A DNA stretch of 64,000 nucleotides from Volvox africanus (taxonomy: Eukaryota; Chlorophyta; Chlorophyceae; Chlamydomonadales; Volvocaceae), in assembly GCA_030268105.1 (NCBI GenBank), contig BSDZ01000016.1, forward strand, positions 751,501 to 815,500, given 5' to 3'. The position numbers and the translations under genes were made by a program. How positions within the stretch are numbered: position 1 is the stretch's first letter; each line of letters opens with the position of its first letter. Below are positions 23,957 through 37,443 of the stretch, one piece after another. The notes beneath the pieces were generated by a model. It saw only the letters and a program-made list of their open reading frames with translations. It made no database searches and was not told where the DNA came from.

Positions 23957-24958
23957 ACACACAGACACATATACATACACAGACACACAGACACATATAC
24001 ATACACAGACACACAGACACATATACATACACAGACACACAGACACATATACATACACAGACACATATACATACACAGACACACAGACACATATTCATAC
24101 ACAGACACACAGACACATATTCATACACAGACACACAGACACATATACATACACAGACACATATACATACACAGACACACAGACACATATACATACACAG
24201 ACACACAGACACATATACATACACAGACACATATTCATACACAGACACACAGACACATATACATACACAGACACACAGACACATATACATACACAGACAC
24301 ACAGACACATATACATACACAGACACATATTCATACACAGACACACAGACACATATACAGACACAGACACACAGACACATATACATACACAGACACACAG
24401 ACACATATACATACACAGACACATATACATACACAGACACACAGACACATATACATACACAGACACACAGACACATATACATACACAGACACACAGACAC
24501 ATATACATACACAGACACATATACATACACAGACACACAGACACATATACATACACAGACACACAGACACATATACATACACAGACACATATTCATACAC
24601 AGACACACAGACACATATACATACACAGACACATATTCATACACAGACACACAGACACATATACAGACACAGACACACAGACACATATACATACACAGAC
24701 ACACAGACACATATACATACACAGACACATATACATACACAGACACACAGACACATATACATACACAGACACACAGACACATATACATGCACAGACACAC
24801 AGACACATATACATACACAGACACATATACATACACAGACACACAGACACATATACATACACAGACACACAGACACATATACATACACAGACACATATTC
24901 ATACACAGACACACAGACACATATACATACACAGACACACAGACACATATACATACAC
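23957..24958. repeat. 1-kb CA-rich minisatellite with higher-order structure
   Basis: Built from an 18-base unit (ACACAGACACATATACAT) and a 26-base version with an extra ACACAGAC. Rare variants are ATTCAT, ATACAGAC and ATGCAC. A variant block at about 24330-24366 recurs at about 24636-24672, an approximately 306-base higher-order period. It is open in several frames on both strands because the unit has no stop codon. Confidence 0.95.
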
Positions 24959-25013
24959 AAGGTAGGGACTGCCATGTTAGTGGCCACGGGTGATGTACCC
25001 CCCTATCCCACAC
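24959..25013 (+). repeat. Element R2, copy c (3' fragment, about 55 bp)
   Basis: Matches the last 55 bases of R2 copy a (AGGTAGGGACTGCCA onward to CCCACACAC). It sits at the edge of the 1-kb minisatellite; CA-rich repeat resumes after it. Confidence 0.75.
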
Positions 25014-27257
25014 ACAACATATACATACACACAGACACACACACACAGACACACATCCCAAAGGGTGATTTCAACAGTGGTTGGTGACATTCCGGTTGGA
25101 TACGACATGACAACGCTATATAAAGGCGATAAGACATTACCTGCTGTGTGCAAAATCAATGCAACCGACAAAACCCTTTCGCAGACACAAACCAAAGCAG
25201 GAATGCTGAAACGACATAAATAGGTATTTTATCTTCAACCATCGCGAGCTTCCTGCTGGCTGAGTTAGGGTCAAATGGACATCTCCTTCTTTCCCTTCCT
25301 CTTCAAGATTGGTGGGAACTACGTGCACATGCTCGAAACAGCCTTCAGAACCCACTCCCTCCTGAAACTCCTTGATGCAACCACGGTCCTTGCCACCAAA
25401 ACGGTACTATCATCGTCATTATAGTCCAATCATCATTAACAACAACGCTGAGCTGCGCTGCGCTGAAAGCAAAAGACAACCCCCCAAGGTCACCATCAAG
25501 CAAAGACAAGGAACGTTCAAACCTCCGCAGCCGCAGACAGTCAGCCGCACCTCAACGAACCCAAACAAGAGGACCAAATTTCCAAAACTGGGAAATGTAG
25601 CATCGCATGAGATGAACCATAACTAACAGACGAGGCGTTTACGTACAGATATAGAAGCTACATGCTAGAGGTATAGATCCAACCTGCGAGGGTGACATCT
25701 GGATCCAGATCCGTTCGCAAATGGAATCTGGATTATAATAATATATGTCCAGATCCGGATCAAGATATGGATTTGGATCCGGATTCATTGCATGGAACTG
25801 TAATGTTTCCCGTAAGAATGGATCAGAAGGCGAGCTGGAGATCATTTCACATTGACCAGATCCCTGTCGTACTTGGGTCAAACAATGCGGCAGCCGCTGA
25901 TAATCCTGGCTGGTCATGAGGACCGCTGGTATGGACCGCACCCCAACGCACCGAAGCATATGCAGTGCCATGCAATGGTAAGGCAGCTGCTACCTGCTTC
26001 TCCATATCCAGTCATTCCGATGGTGACAACCATACAGACATGCATGCCATTACCTGTACCAAATGTCGTAACGAACCATACAACCCACTCATCAATATCG
26101 GGGCGGCAAACATCTCACAGGGCAATATTAGAATGGTGATACAGTCCTTTCGAGGATACCCTTCAACTTGCTTCAGCCGTGGTGGATACGAACAGGATCT
26201 CCTAAGCTCGGATTTGCCCGCAATCCTTCCGTCCGTACAGTTTTTCCCTTGTACTTGGCAACTTCCGGGCTGCCCTTCCCCTCCTCGGGGCTGGACGCCC
26301 AGGTTTGCAGTACACCCCCACTTTGCACCACATCTCCCCAACCCCACCACACCTCACATAACATCACATGACCACCCTAATCACACACGTCCCCGGCGTG
26401 GACTCCTGCAACTATCAATGAAACATGCAAGAACGACCTCACTACGGAAAACCGAACCGAAAGTGGTTATGATGATAACGATAACGGGCACTTTTCCGTA
26501 CCTTCCCTGCTGCAGGATCTAGGGGTTCAGGGTTGAACCCTCTGGAAAGCCACACTAGTTTGTCCGCTTTGCTCAATTTAGGATGCAGACTTCATCAAGC
26601 GGGTCCCGACGGGGGCCGTCGACCCCTCCATCTTAATAGTTGGGACTCACCAGCAACCCCTCCCCAAACCCCTACCCCACCCCAATCTTTGTACGAACGA
26701 TAGCCGATCACAATTCCACATGCAGTAAGCTGGCCGGACAATTAATCACGCGTGGCCCCGGACTTAAACGCCACATGTGTACGACATGCGCAAGAATATC
26801 ACATGCGAGCAATTCAAGCCAGACAAAAAACACACGGACACTAATTAGCCTTAGTCAGATAAACCTCTACTCACGTGTCTTGTTTGTATAACAATACGAT
26901 ATCGGGATTCCGGCATCCGCCAGGGCCGAATGGGGATTACCGAGTAAGGTGCATATGCATGCCGTACGTATCCTATGCCGTACGTATCTATCGGTCGGCC
27001 ACTTTCATCCGATTTCCCTCAATCAATAGGGGTTATCTTTCACCCTGCGGCTCCCTCACCGAGCGAAGAGTGGCGTACAAATTGAAACACACAAGTTTCC
27101 TATATCCTCCACCCTCCCCAACGCCACGGGAGGGAGGGAGGGAGAGATGGAGGGGGAGAGGGACGGAGAGGGAGGGAGGGAAGGAAGGGGATGATTTGCG
27201 CACCGCCAAGGAATAAGAAACCGCCACCGCTGTCCATTGCACCATCTTTCATCTGCC
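25014..27257. other. Intergenic, no recognised gene
   Basis: CA-rich tail of the minisatellite, then mixed sequence. A degenerate GGATCC/CCAGATC-rich stretch lies at 25690-25800 and a GGGA-rich tract at 27128-27190. It precedes the 3' end of the minus-strand kinase and should hold its 3' UTR. Confidence 0.45.
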
Positions 27258-30200
27258 CTAAAACATAGAGAGTGCCTTCACCTTCACCCCCAGACGCCGC
27301 ACCCGCCGCGTCAGCGCTTGAAAGGCAGTGGCAAGACGCCGTGAAGCTTTGTCGGGATCCTTCCGCTGTGCCGCGACGATGTCGTCAGTGGCGGCACTCG
27401 AGTCGTCATCGCGTCTTCCGTCGACGTAGTTGCTTCGGTTCATGCTCGAGCAGCTGCCGTTAGCTGAATCCAAGGGGGGAGGAAACGCCGGGCGTCCTGC
27501 CGTACCAGTTGATCCCGTTGCAGTACTGGCGTTGTCGTACCCGTCCACCATTGCCCCAGTCGCCGACGGCTTCATCCCGCTGGGGAAGACTCGGGCGCCC
27601 AGAGGCCCAAGGCCGCTACTGCCAATGCAGGCGACCCGACCCGATGCCGCTCTTTTTGTGATGTAGCACCGACCCATGGGTGTATCGACATCCGAAGCAG
27701 CGCAAACGGGCGGAGCGGCGGAGGCATTCAAATTCCGTACGGTACTGCCGATCGCACCGCGAGCGGGCCGTACATCCATTGAATCGTATGTTAGGCTTGT
27801 GAGAAGCCCTGGTGAGAGCTCTGACGGCTCTATGAGGCCCTGAGGAGGCGCTGTGGCGGCGCGCGACGCCGCGCAGCCCGAATGTGCCGCCATACGAGAC
27901 GCGGCCCCAGTTGCGGTAGCAGTAGGGCCAGCGGCCAAGTCGCTGCCGCCGAGGCTTCTGCTGCCGTCGCAGCCGCTTAGGCCGTGTTGCCGCATCGCCG
28001 TCCCCATCGACGAGAAGTCCGTCCCCGTCATCGAAACCATACTGAAGAACCCCCCGCCAGCCCCTCCGCCACCGCCACCGCCACCAGTACTTAACAAATA
28101 TGTCCCGGTGGACAGTACCGATCCTCCAGTTGAGAGGGATGACGCCGCCACCGGGGCCGCCGCCGTCGCATGAGCGTGACGACAAGTCGCGCGCAGAGGA
28201 ATGGGCTCCGCTCGCATGCTGGTGATGGCGGCACCATTGGCGACGACGCCGGTGGCGACACGACGGAGGGGAAGCGGCGCGGGTGGCGCCAACCTGCTGT
28301 TTTCGTACCGTGGTGACTTGAGGGCTGACGGCGACGGCACGCCGGCCGGGCTGCAGATCACGGACAGCTGGCTAGAGGACATTGCGCCGAGGGAGTTGGC
28401 GGTTGTGAGGATTGCCCCGGAGACGTCCACCTTCGTGCGCAAGTTCGCAGGCGCCGCCGCTGCCGCTGCCGCCGCCACCGGCGTCGTGATCGGTGCAACG
28501 GAGCCCCTACGGCTGGCGGGTCTCGAGCCGAAAATCGTCCGACGGGGTGAGATGAGCGCCGCCGCTGCACCTACGTCCATCGCCGCCGCTGCGACAGTGA
28601 CATCCCACGCTGCTTGATGCCTTGAACTACTGCAAAGTGGTGCGCTAAGAACGGTGGCAGCGCTGTCGCCGCCGCCGCCAACTATGGCGTTGCTGTGTAT
28701 ATCAGAATTGGCCGGTTCTTGATGTTTTGACTCCTCCAGGAAGGCACCGATGGCGGAGCGCATGGCTTCCGAGGCTGTCGCGATGCTGGGCCGTGTAACA
28801 TGGACGCTGCGGGGCGGGGCGGCGGCGGCGGTGGCGGCGGCGGCGGCTGCAGAGGTGGTGGCGGAGGTTGCGGAAAAGGCCCCTACAGCCGGTGACATGA
28901 TGGGTGGCAGTAGGGCGCCTGGCTGCGACCCCCGGATTGCAGGCATACCGGCCGCCGCCGCCGCCCCATTGGTTTGAGAGTCCGGAGGGCCGCTGCCCGA
29001 CCGGGATGTCTGCTGCTGCTGCTGCTGCTGCTGCAGCTGGAGGAGGGTTGCGCTGGATTGTGCTCTCATTGTCTTGCATGAGGAGCTTGGGAAATGGCCT
29101 GCGTGCGTACAACGGTGCAGTGACGACGCCATCGTTGCCGCTGCGGTACCGCTGGTGGCCGCAGTGCTGACAGCGGCGGCGGCACCGCCGTTACTGCCGA
29201 GGCTACTTCGCGGCGGTAAAGATCCGCTGAGGCGGCGGTGTGCTCCCCCTCCTGCGCCACCAAGGGCGATGCGAGCAACAAGTCGCGAGGCCTTAGATGC
29301 TAAGCCCCGACGGCCGCCGCTGCCCACGTCCACGTCCACGTCCGCGCCGGCCACACCCGTTGTTGTAGCAGACGCATGAACAGCAGGGACAATGCCACGC
29401 CGTACGACCGCTGTGGAAGAGCGGCGTAGTTGAGCTTGTACCGGGACAGCGTTGCCATCAGACAAGGTGGCAGCTGCAGCATCTGCGTTACGTCCAGCAG
29501 CATCCGCGGAAACTCTGGCGGCCGCGGCTTCACCGTCGCCGTCACCACCGCGTTGAGTGAGTCCGCAGCCACTTATTTTGTCAACGTTGGCAGGCGGCGC
29601 GTCGTCAGCGGCAGCAGCCGCGTTGACCGCGGATGGCGGTAAAGTGCACAGGTGCAGCGATAGCGGCGGTGGTCCATTGCACGACACGACCGAATCATCC
29701 TTGCCTGCCTCTGCTGAGGCATTCGTGTCTGTAGGGCGGCTACAGACGCTGGTGTTGAAGAGGGGGAGTTCGGTAGTGGGGTTGGCGGCAGCGGTGGCGG
29801 CACACATAGCCAAGGACGCTGTCGGGCCGCTGCCGGCGGCAGTTCTGGCGGCTTCACGTGCGGTACGCAGTTCTGTCTGTCGTACGGTGGTTCGTGGTAT
29901 CGCTACGGGGGTAAGTGTTGGAAGAACACATGGGACTACGGAGCGTTGTACATCCCAGAAGTACGGCAGTCGCATGAGGTCTCGAGCGCTTGGTCTTTTC
30001 GCCGGGTCAAGGCATAGGCAGGAACTGATCAGCTCCAGGAGGGGCGGGGGGACGCCCTGCGCAGGGGAACGGAGGGGGCAGGGGAGGAGAAGACACGGGT
30101 TTGCTGTACGTACGACATGGTGGCGTGCAGCTGCCGACCCTTTTTCTTTACCGAATGTCGTGATAAATTCGCATCTCCGTGAGCTGCACTTCTCATGCAT

Positions 30201-32865
30201 GCCGTCCGTGGGTTTTGCACAAGTGCATCGTGAAAAGGGCATTGCTACACTAAAATTAACGGAAGTATTATAGCTTACAAGTCGTGATCATCCTACAAGG
30301 CACCATACAACATACCACAAACAGCACTGGTTGGTACTGCCTAGGCCTACGGCTGTATTGTACGGGTGGGACTGGGGGAAATTCATGTCTCTGTCAATCC
30401 CCCGTTCTGCCCTCCCGACCGTACGACACACGCACCCGCAGCCGCTGCGCCAACGTCCTACCCCGCTCCCCCGGTGCCGCCACCGCCACCGTCAGCCCTC
30501 TGTCCGTACGGCACCTTGCCGCCAGCCCCGGCGGCAGCGGCCCAAGGCAGCGAGTGATCCTCCACAACTGGTCGGCGGACGAGCAGCCGGGGAAGAGTGG
30601 CTGACCGCTGGCCAGCTCAGCAAGGGTGCAGCCGTACGACCAGATGTCTACGGCAGTGCCGTATAAGTCATCAACAAGAATCTGCGTCGGAAGGGTGCAT
30701 TAGGGGGGTTCTCAGAGCGGGGCGCGACCGGGAGGGCGCACGAACCACAGAGCCGGTCAGGGGACCCAGGCCCAGCGCTACAAATTTAACAGAATTAACG
30801 GATTCATACATATTATTATATATTTTAACGATTTACTCATACGGTCCGATTTTTCCAGAGGGTAGGTCATGATGCCATCAATCCCGATCAAGATCCAGAT
30901 GATTGTGACACAATGATGCAGAAATACGAAGCATACGCCCGCTTGCGAAAATGTAAATCACAATTCAAGTAACCGAAGGAGCTGTCCAGCATCCAGAACT
31001 GTCCATGGAACGGCTGGCGCAGGCTGTAGGTACATCAAGTACGGCTCCCGTTAAACCGTACAAGATAAACCGTTTCAGCTGGCTATCAGCGTACCTCTGG
31101 CGGGCGGTACCATCTTGTCACGACATAGGCCGACATGTCTGGGTTTTGACAGCCCTTCATGCTCGAATGCCCACCCGGACGCCCTGGGGTGGTCTCTTTG
31201 TTTCCCGGCATCCATCGCGCGAATCCGAAGTCGCACAGCTTCACGCAACATGGGGCCTTATCACCGCCCCCATCGGCGGGCTGCTGCAATCCATCAGTCA
31301 GAAGTACGTTGGCGGGCTTGACGTCACGATGAACGATCTGGGGCGCCAAGAGGTGGGGATAGGGTGTTTGGCAACCGGGACTGCAAAACAAGTACAGTAC
31401 GGTACGGCAAGACCAGTACGACACGGAGATAGTACACGTCTGCATGTGGTGATGCCTGGTGATATATCTGAATTGTGAGAAGACCATTGATAGATAGGTC
31501 CCAAGGCTGCGGCGAAAGCAGCGGTTCGCGCCATCTCCGTCCCTACATGATCTACTACGTGATCTACCACTGCGGAGCCGCTCCGGAACCAGTGAACCCA
31601 TACGGGTGATCCATGAGTGACGTTGAGAACTCCCCCCAGCCCAACCCAGAGAAACTCCCCCTTCCAGAGTCTTCTGAGGTTTGGGCCCCGACCTTGTTCT
31701 CGTGGCAGTGAGCCAGCGCCTGAAGCAACTGCCAGGCCACCAGCTTAAGCGACGAGGGGGGTAGGAAGCCTCCAGGGTGGTGACTTAGTTCCTGAAAGAT
31801 CGGGATAAGGGATTAGGGTTTTGATTTGGGTTTTCCTGAAACTTCGGGGAGGTTGTCCAATGGGAAGGCCTCCTATGGGTTTGGATTGTTGTAATGGGAG
31901 TGTGGAGGGTTACGACTTCAGCTCGGTGGAATGGGGGCAAACAGTTAGATTGAGTGATGGTGGTCTGGTTGAGTGTAGAGAACCCTGGGAAATAAGCGTG
32001 CTGAGTGCCTCCGTACGTGTGTCGCACATTTTTGCCCGCCGTACCTATGCCGTACCTCTAAGAGGCTGCCGTGTAAAAGCTCAAACACGAAGAACAGTCT
32101 TCCTGACGACTGGCTACAGACCGCCCTTTTGAGCTCCACCACGTGCGGGTGGCGGGGAAGGGTCTGGAGCACACGGAGCTCCCGCATCGCAAGACGCCAG
32201 ACCTGGAAATATGTTTGTATGTTGATGTGACGAGATGTGGCGAGAGGACAGTCAAGGCCGCTGCTTATCACCAATCAGATTAGCAATGTATTTACGATGA
32301 TGATGGCATATATCGTATCATAATTGACCATGCCAACGTTGCATATATGTCACAGAAAACGCACTGCAAAGGCACGACTTCGGCATGCATACACGCAACA
32401 AACGCGAATAGGAATTCCGCAATATCGGACATCGTTTTTGTCAAAGTGCACTGTAACACGCACATAATGGTGCATGTTTAAAGATTTCTTGACACTTGTC
32501 GTAGCGAGACCTGCCTTACCTGAGGATCAAGATGCGCAGCTTTGAACCGCTTGATAGCAACTCGCTGCCCAGTAGAGGCGTGAATACATTCATGGACATC
32601 GCCGTATGAGCCTTCAGCCAGAGTTCGTACGAAATCGTAAACCTGAGGAGCAGCAATTACCGCCGCATGCCGTTAGAGATAAGCGAGGCAAACCTCTTCT
32701 GCGGCTGGAAGGCTTGGGATAATATTGCAGCTACTGTCTTACATGTCCGTCCGCACACGACGCCGGGGCGCCTTCAGTGCAGCGCAGCGGTTGATTTTTG
32801 ACGGTGCCCACCACGTCAGCATGCTCTAGTTGACATTGTTGCGCTATTTCTCGGTGTTGACCCAT
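27258..32865 (-). CDS. CDKL-type protein kinase with very long low-complexity tail
   Basis: Seven exons, all in phase: 32865-32743 (ATG), 32642-32520, 32202-32056, 31791-31693, 31337-31095, 30681-30436, 30056-27258 (TAG); 1259 residues. Kinase core about 43-363: Gly loop EGSYGDV (51-57), VAIK Lys72, helix-C Glu90, HRDVKPAN (167-174), DFG (200-202), PPE (243-245), DIWSYG, and ending [19 protein letters not shown]. The order and [10 protein letters not shown] are typical of CDKL kinases (CDKL5, algal LF5/FLS), which control cilium length and cell growth. Odd points: an insertion of about 20 residues between DFG and the activation site; SAY (233-235) where CDKLs have TxY; a divergent segment of about 30 residues after CLGPLPP; and a single final exon of 2.8 kb coding Ala/Ser/Gly/Thr-rich sequence with a Gln run and a basic end. 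The paralogue is not fixed. Confidence 0.88.
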
Positions 32866-35800
32866 TATATCTTTGCGTTATGAAAATTTAAAGTATGTCG
32901 TGCTTGGCGGCGTCGAAGAATGGCTGGCCCATGCGTTTCTGAGGACAGGTGGAAGGGAGAACCATACGGAAGTACTGAATGTGTATGCTTGTTCAGCGCA
33001 GATCATATAAACGAGAAAAATCAGTTGTGCAGAATTTGAAGGCTTCTTACCACGGCCGAGGTCAGGTCGGAAGTCGGAATATGTCGACGATGGAAAATGG
33101 CGAATGTCCATCAAAAGTATGTGCGTCTATTAAGATTTGGAAGGGTTCAGTGCAAATGATTGTGGTTAGCTTTTCCTCGGCACGTGCGTACTTTTCCGAC
33201 AAAGAAATTTCCGAGCAGTTAATCGGACTATGACTGCGACAGGAACCTATTAAAGCAGGTTTGGCTGCTGCGGTAAAACTGAAATAGCTCTGTACCTATA
33301 TGGCATATTTCGGAGGTAAAAGTTCGCAAGAGGTTGGCTACCTACATGTGCCACTGGTATTCCCCGCGCCATGCAAAAATGTATTGTGATTTTATTACGA
33401 ATAAATTTTATCCAGCTTTCTCGTCCTAGAAAATTATAAACGGGTGGCTGAAGGTAATTATTTGTTACCGTAGGACAAGACCGTACGTATTTCCATAACA
33501 TGAAGCTAACCTACCCCAGCACTTCCGAACATATTTTGTACTAGCACGCTATAAATCTTGCAAGGCAACGTTCCCCCTTACAGCGGGCAGGATTCTGAAA
33601 CGTCCGCGTCGCGTCCTCCGTATGTGAGGTGGGGACATGGAATTTACATTTTTTGTCCTGCACGTCAGTCCGTCCTCAAACGGCAAAATATGACAGTACT
33701 TTCCGAAACCCTCCTGCTCAACCCCCCCCCCCAAGTGCCGAATGCTAAACGTACTGGCTTCCATTGTAGCGTTACGGCCCATTATGCGAAGCCGCACTCT
33801 GTTGTCCTCTACGAACTCGCTTGACAATACGCCACTGTGCCTTTCCTAAAACCAGAACTTAGAAAATGATAGTTCGTACCGGATTATGAGAGCTGGAGTT
33901 TTATGCATATGCCAATGCAGGATATGCATGCCACGACTATTAACATTGGATCTTTTGTATCTCTATCTTCGGTCTTTTGCTGAAACCTTACGATATCTCT
34001 GCTTCAGAAAGCCAGAGGTCTTAAGACTGATCGTGCATCGCAACTCGTAGTCGAGGAGCTATATGTTTCGCTGACGCAATTATTAGCATGATTACTTTAC
34101 CGTGATTGTAATGATAAGTCTTCATGTGGTGGTGTTGCTTTCATCCGTGAATTATGCTTAAGAGCGTTACGGGTCAACGCGGCAACAAGGTATGCCACGT
34201 GCTCGCGCAAGTCCATGGAAGGGGGATATTACTCTATAAAGCTACACTTGGATTCCCGAAAACCAGACATGGTCAGTTCTCCGATGGAGGGGAATCCGTT
34301 GATGAAATATTTGATCTTGTACGGCCGATATGCCGTTTCATCTGTTTTGGAAGTTGGAGCGCGCTTGCCCGAACACATGAAGACCAAAGGGGAGTCGTGG
34401 AGTACGACTAGGTACCCCAATGTTGCGGTTCAGCCCCGGATAATGCATCCCGGGCATCCGGGTACTATTGCGGTGTAATCAGCCGTCGCAACGACAGACA
34501 GGCAGTTGCCCCTGGAAATGGTGAGCTTGAGCTCGATTCCACATTTGTCGACGACTTTGCTGCTGCGAAAGACACGAGTTGGGGTCTGCAGAGGACACCA
34601 CGTCCAACGTCTGCGCGCCCTCCACCTGGAAACCAGACACCACAGTCGCATGACACACTGTGCAATGCACGTACACGCTCCGTATGAGATGTCCAGCTAA
34701 CCTACATCTCCAGCATTGCGGGCACTGCGGCTGATATACTCGTACTCCTTTTCTCTCCCTCCCAAACCTGGCCATCGCGGGAGTTCATTTTATGCACGTT
34801 ACGGTTGGCGCTGCTCCACCTGATGACCCGAGACATGAGGATTTGCTACATGAGTCATTAAATTTCGGGTATACTGTAGGGTGGGGATGGGGGAGAAACT
34901 GCACAGGAAGAATGAAGAGAAAGAATTTTCTCTATTTCCTAAAATGGACATTTTATATCGCTGCGGCTGCTGGCGGCATCAGGCTTTCTTCCAGTTGTCG
35001 AGCTCATGGATGAGCCACAGCTCAAATGCGCTACCTGCCAACATCAAGATTAATTTTTAATTGATCGTTTCGTGTCATTTAAACGGGATATAGAGTTCAT
35101 ATTCCTGCTTTCCGGGTAACGGTTTGGTAGTTTTTTCTTCGATTAAAAAGATTTACCACCTGTACCACTACCTTTGATAGGATGGTATGCGCAAAGGCTA
35201 CCTATTATATGTTGAGGTATCATCATGAGAATGTAACTGGCTTGTGCAACTTTTGAAGCGGGCTTTGCGCCCGTCAGCTTCGTTGCAGCGGGTCGGTGCT
35301 GGCGAGCTGGTGGGAGTTCGGATGCGATGAAGATGAGAGCGTTTAACTGTCTTTCCGTTCAATTGACGCTACAAAACAGTAGAGCATAATGGCAATACCT
35401 CTGTTTTTCATAAGGAAACATACGTTTTTGTCTGTTTTTGTTTGCGTTTTAACACAACCGTCTAAACGTGACCTAAGCGGCTGGCTTTCTACCTGCTGCC
35501 CCCATATGACCGGCATCAACATACTGATCACACGTCACACATACTGGTACACGCATGTTAGGATTTTGCATCCGCACACTTGGCGAGACCGAGGAAGAAG
35601 GGAGTGATAAAGACGGTCTAGGCAAGGCTTGCACCAGGAAGCTTACAAGACCGGCCCAGTTGCAGGCCTCGGACTGCGAGGGCAAGGATGCGGGGCAAGG
35701 GCTCGGTCCCTTCAATCCTCCCAGTTCTAATCCATTGTAAAGAACACATCCGATATTTCGCAGTCTCATTGATACAACGATACATTGCCGCCCAGTGCAG

Positions 35801-37443
35801 CACTGAGCTGATCTGCTGCCATTTTCCGAACACGGCCTCGCCAAGCAGTCGACGATGTACTGGATGCCGTGGTCCTTCCAACTCCTCTGCAGAGTTTCCT
35901 CATACGGCTATAGGAAACGGCAGCAGCGTTTCAACGTTTCACTTACTTCCACACCGGGAGGCGTTACCGGGAATCAGGAGGAAACCACAAAGGGTTGCCG
36001 TGGCGTTTCGGTGATCAACCGGCCTCACGAATGTGAAACACCAGGGGGGGCTAGCGACACATGTCGGCTCGCGAGCGGATGTAAAGCAAGCATGCTGAAG
36101 TATCCTGGATCACATCGCAAACATTTGCGGCGCTTTCTTTAACAAGGATTCGACGCCTCATCAGGCGTTCATGAGGCTAACACTAACTGTCTTGGCCTAT
36201 CGAGCCATCCCGACAATATGTTAAAATGCTCGGATGGGGAAGGGGTGCAAGCGTGGGAGGGAAGGGTATCGGTCCTTCATCCCGCTCACTCTACTCGCCT
36301 TCAAATCAATACGTCAGCAATAGCATCTTAGATTTGAAGGTATATCGTTGAGCGAGTATGAGTTTGTGGGATGTGGGATGTGGGATGTGGGCAAAGCGAG
36401 CGGAAAGAGAGCCACAGGCTAATGATGGTACCATGATGTGTGTACCATGATGGTACACTTTGATATCCACGGGATATCCCTCCTCCATCCCTCCCCACGT
36501 CCTCTGAGGATGTATAACCATCACCACGTAACTCACCGTTATACACACACGCTGGGGTCGCAAGATGATGTCCCCCGATGACTGCCCCATGTAGCCCCCT
36601 GATATATACTCGTGACGAAGCGCATCTGTACTCACAAGATTACGACACTCCAACCGAATGTACAACAGACACATCGAAATAGAATTTGCACGGTTGCGGT
36701 ACGAACCTCGGCATCGGTTGCCTCTGGATGTCATAGCCGTACGTACGGAAGAGGCGTTATAACCAGTAGGACAAAATGGCTAAATCTCTTGCAAACCTCT
36801 GGATATCATTTCCACAGTCCTTCAAGTCTCTCCCCGCCCCCAGCGGCTAAACCTCACTCAGTTAGAAGCCGGAAACGCTGAACCAAATGCCGCCATAGCG
36901 CCGCCACAGCAACGCCGTGCTGCCCTGGCCCCCGACCTGCCCAACCCCACCATCCTCCCTGACCATACAGTGCATAGGCTATAACTCGCTTTCGCTTTCT
37001 CCCTTATCGCTGTGGACACCAAACACACATCTCTCCCTCGCCCGCACTGTTGGGCTACTAGGTCTTATCGTCCAAAGACGAGACGAGACGGTCATATCCT
37101 GTTGCGATAAAAGGGGGGGGGGATAGAAAGGGCGCACAAATGGCGAAAAGAGGACTGCAGCGCTGCAAGTCGGAACGCGGTGGGCTGAAGGGAAAGGAGG
37201 GGGGTGACGAGGACGGATGAGAAGCGGAAGCTTCTTGGGTACTTTCGGACTGCATGACCGGCTCCCTCCCGAAACTGCCCCCTGTGCTCCCTCCGCTTAT
37301 TTCCACAATCTCGGCCACCAGCGGCCCCGGACCCGTATCGACGGCACCTCCCGTCACCGCCTGCTCCTGCATCCCCCCCACGTCTGCATGACCAATACCT
37401 GCCCACCCTTGATCCCCCCGATGTAACCGTACATGGGGCCACC
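32866..37443. other. Intergenic, no recognised gene
   Basis: About 4.6 kb between the ATG of the CDKL kinase and the 3' end of RINT1, both on the minus strand. It must hold the kinase promoter and the RINT1 3' UTR. Open frames are short, unsupported by splice phase, and match no family I know. Confidence 0.45.

Noticed and set aside
23957..24958. CRISPR-like array
   Set aside because: There are no unique spacers; the units differ by a few bases only, and the DNA is eukaryotic.
23836..25087. Frames of 377-389 codons on both strands as genes
   Set aside because: They are translations of the stop-free CA minisatellite; no start context, splice signal or family similarity.
30057..30242. N-terminal extension of the 994-codon frame
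   Set aside because: The kinase phase enters at the acceptor CAG before 30056; upstream residues resemble no kinase and read an intron.
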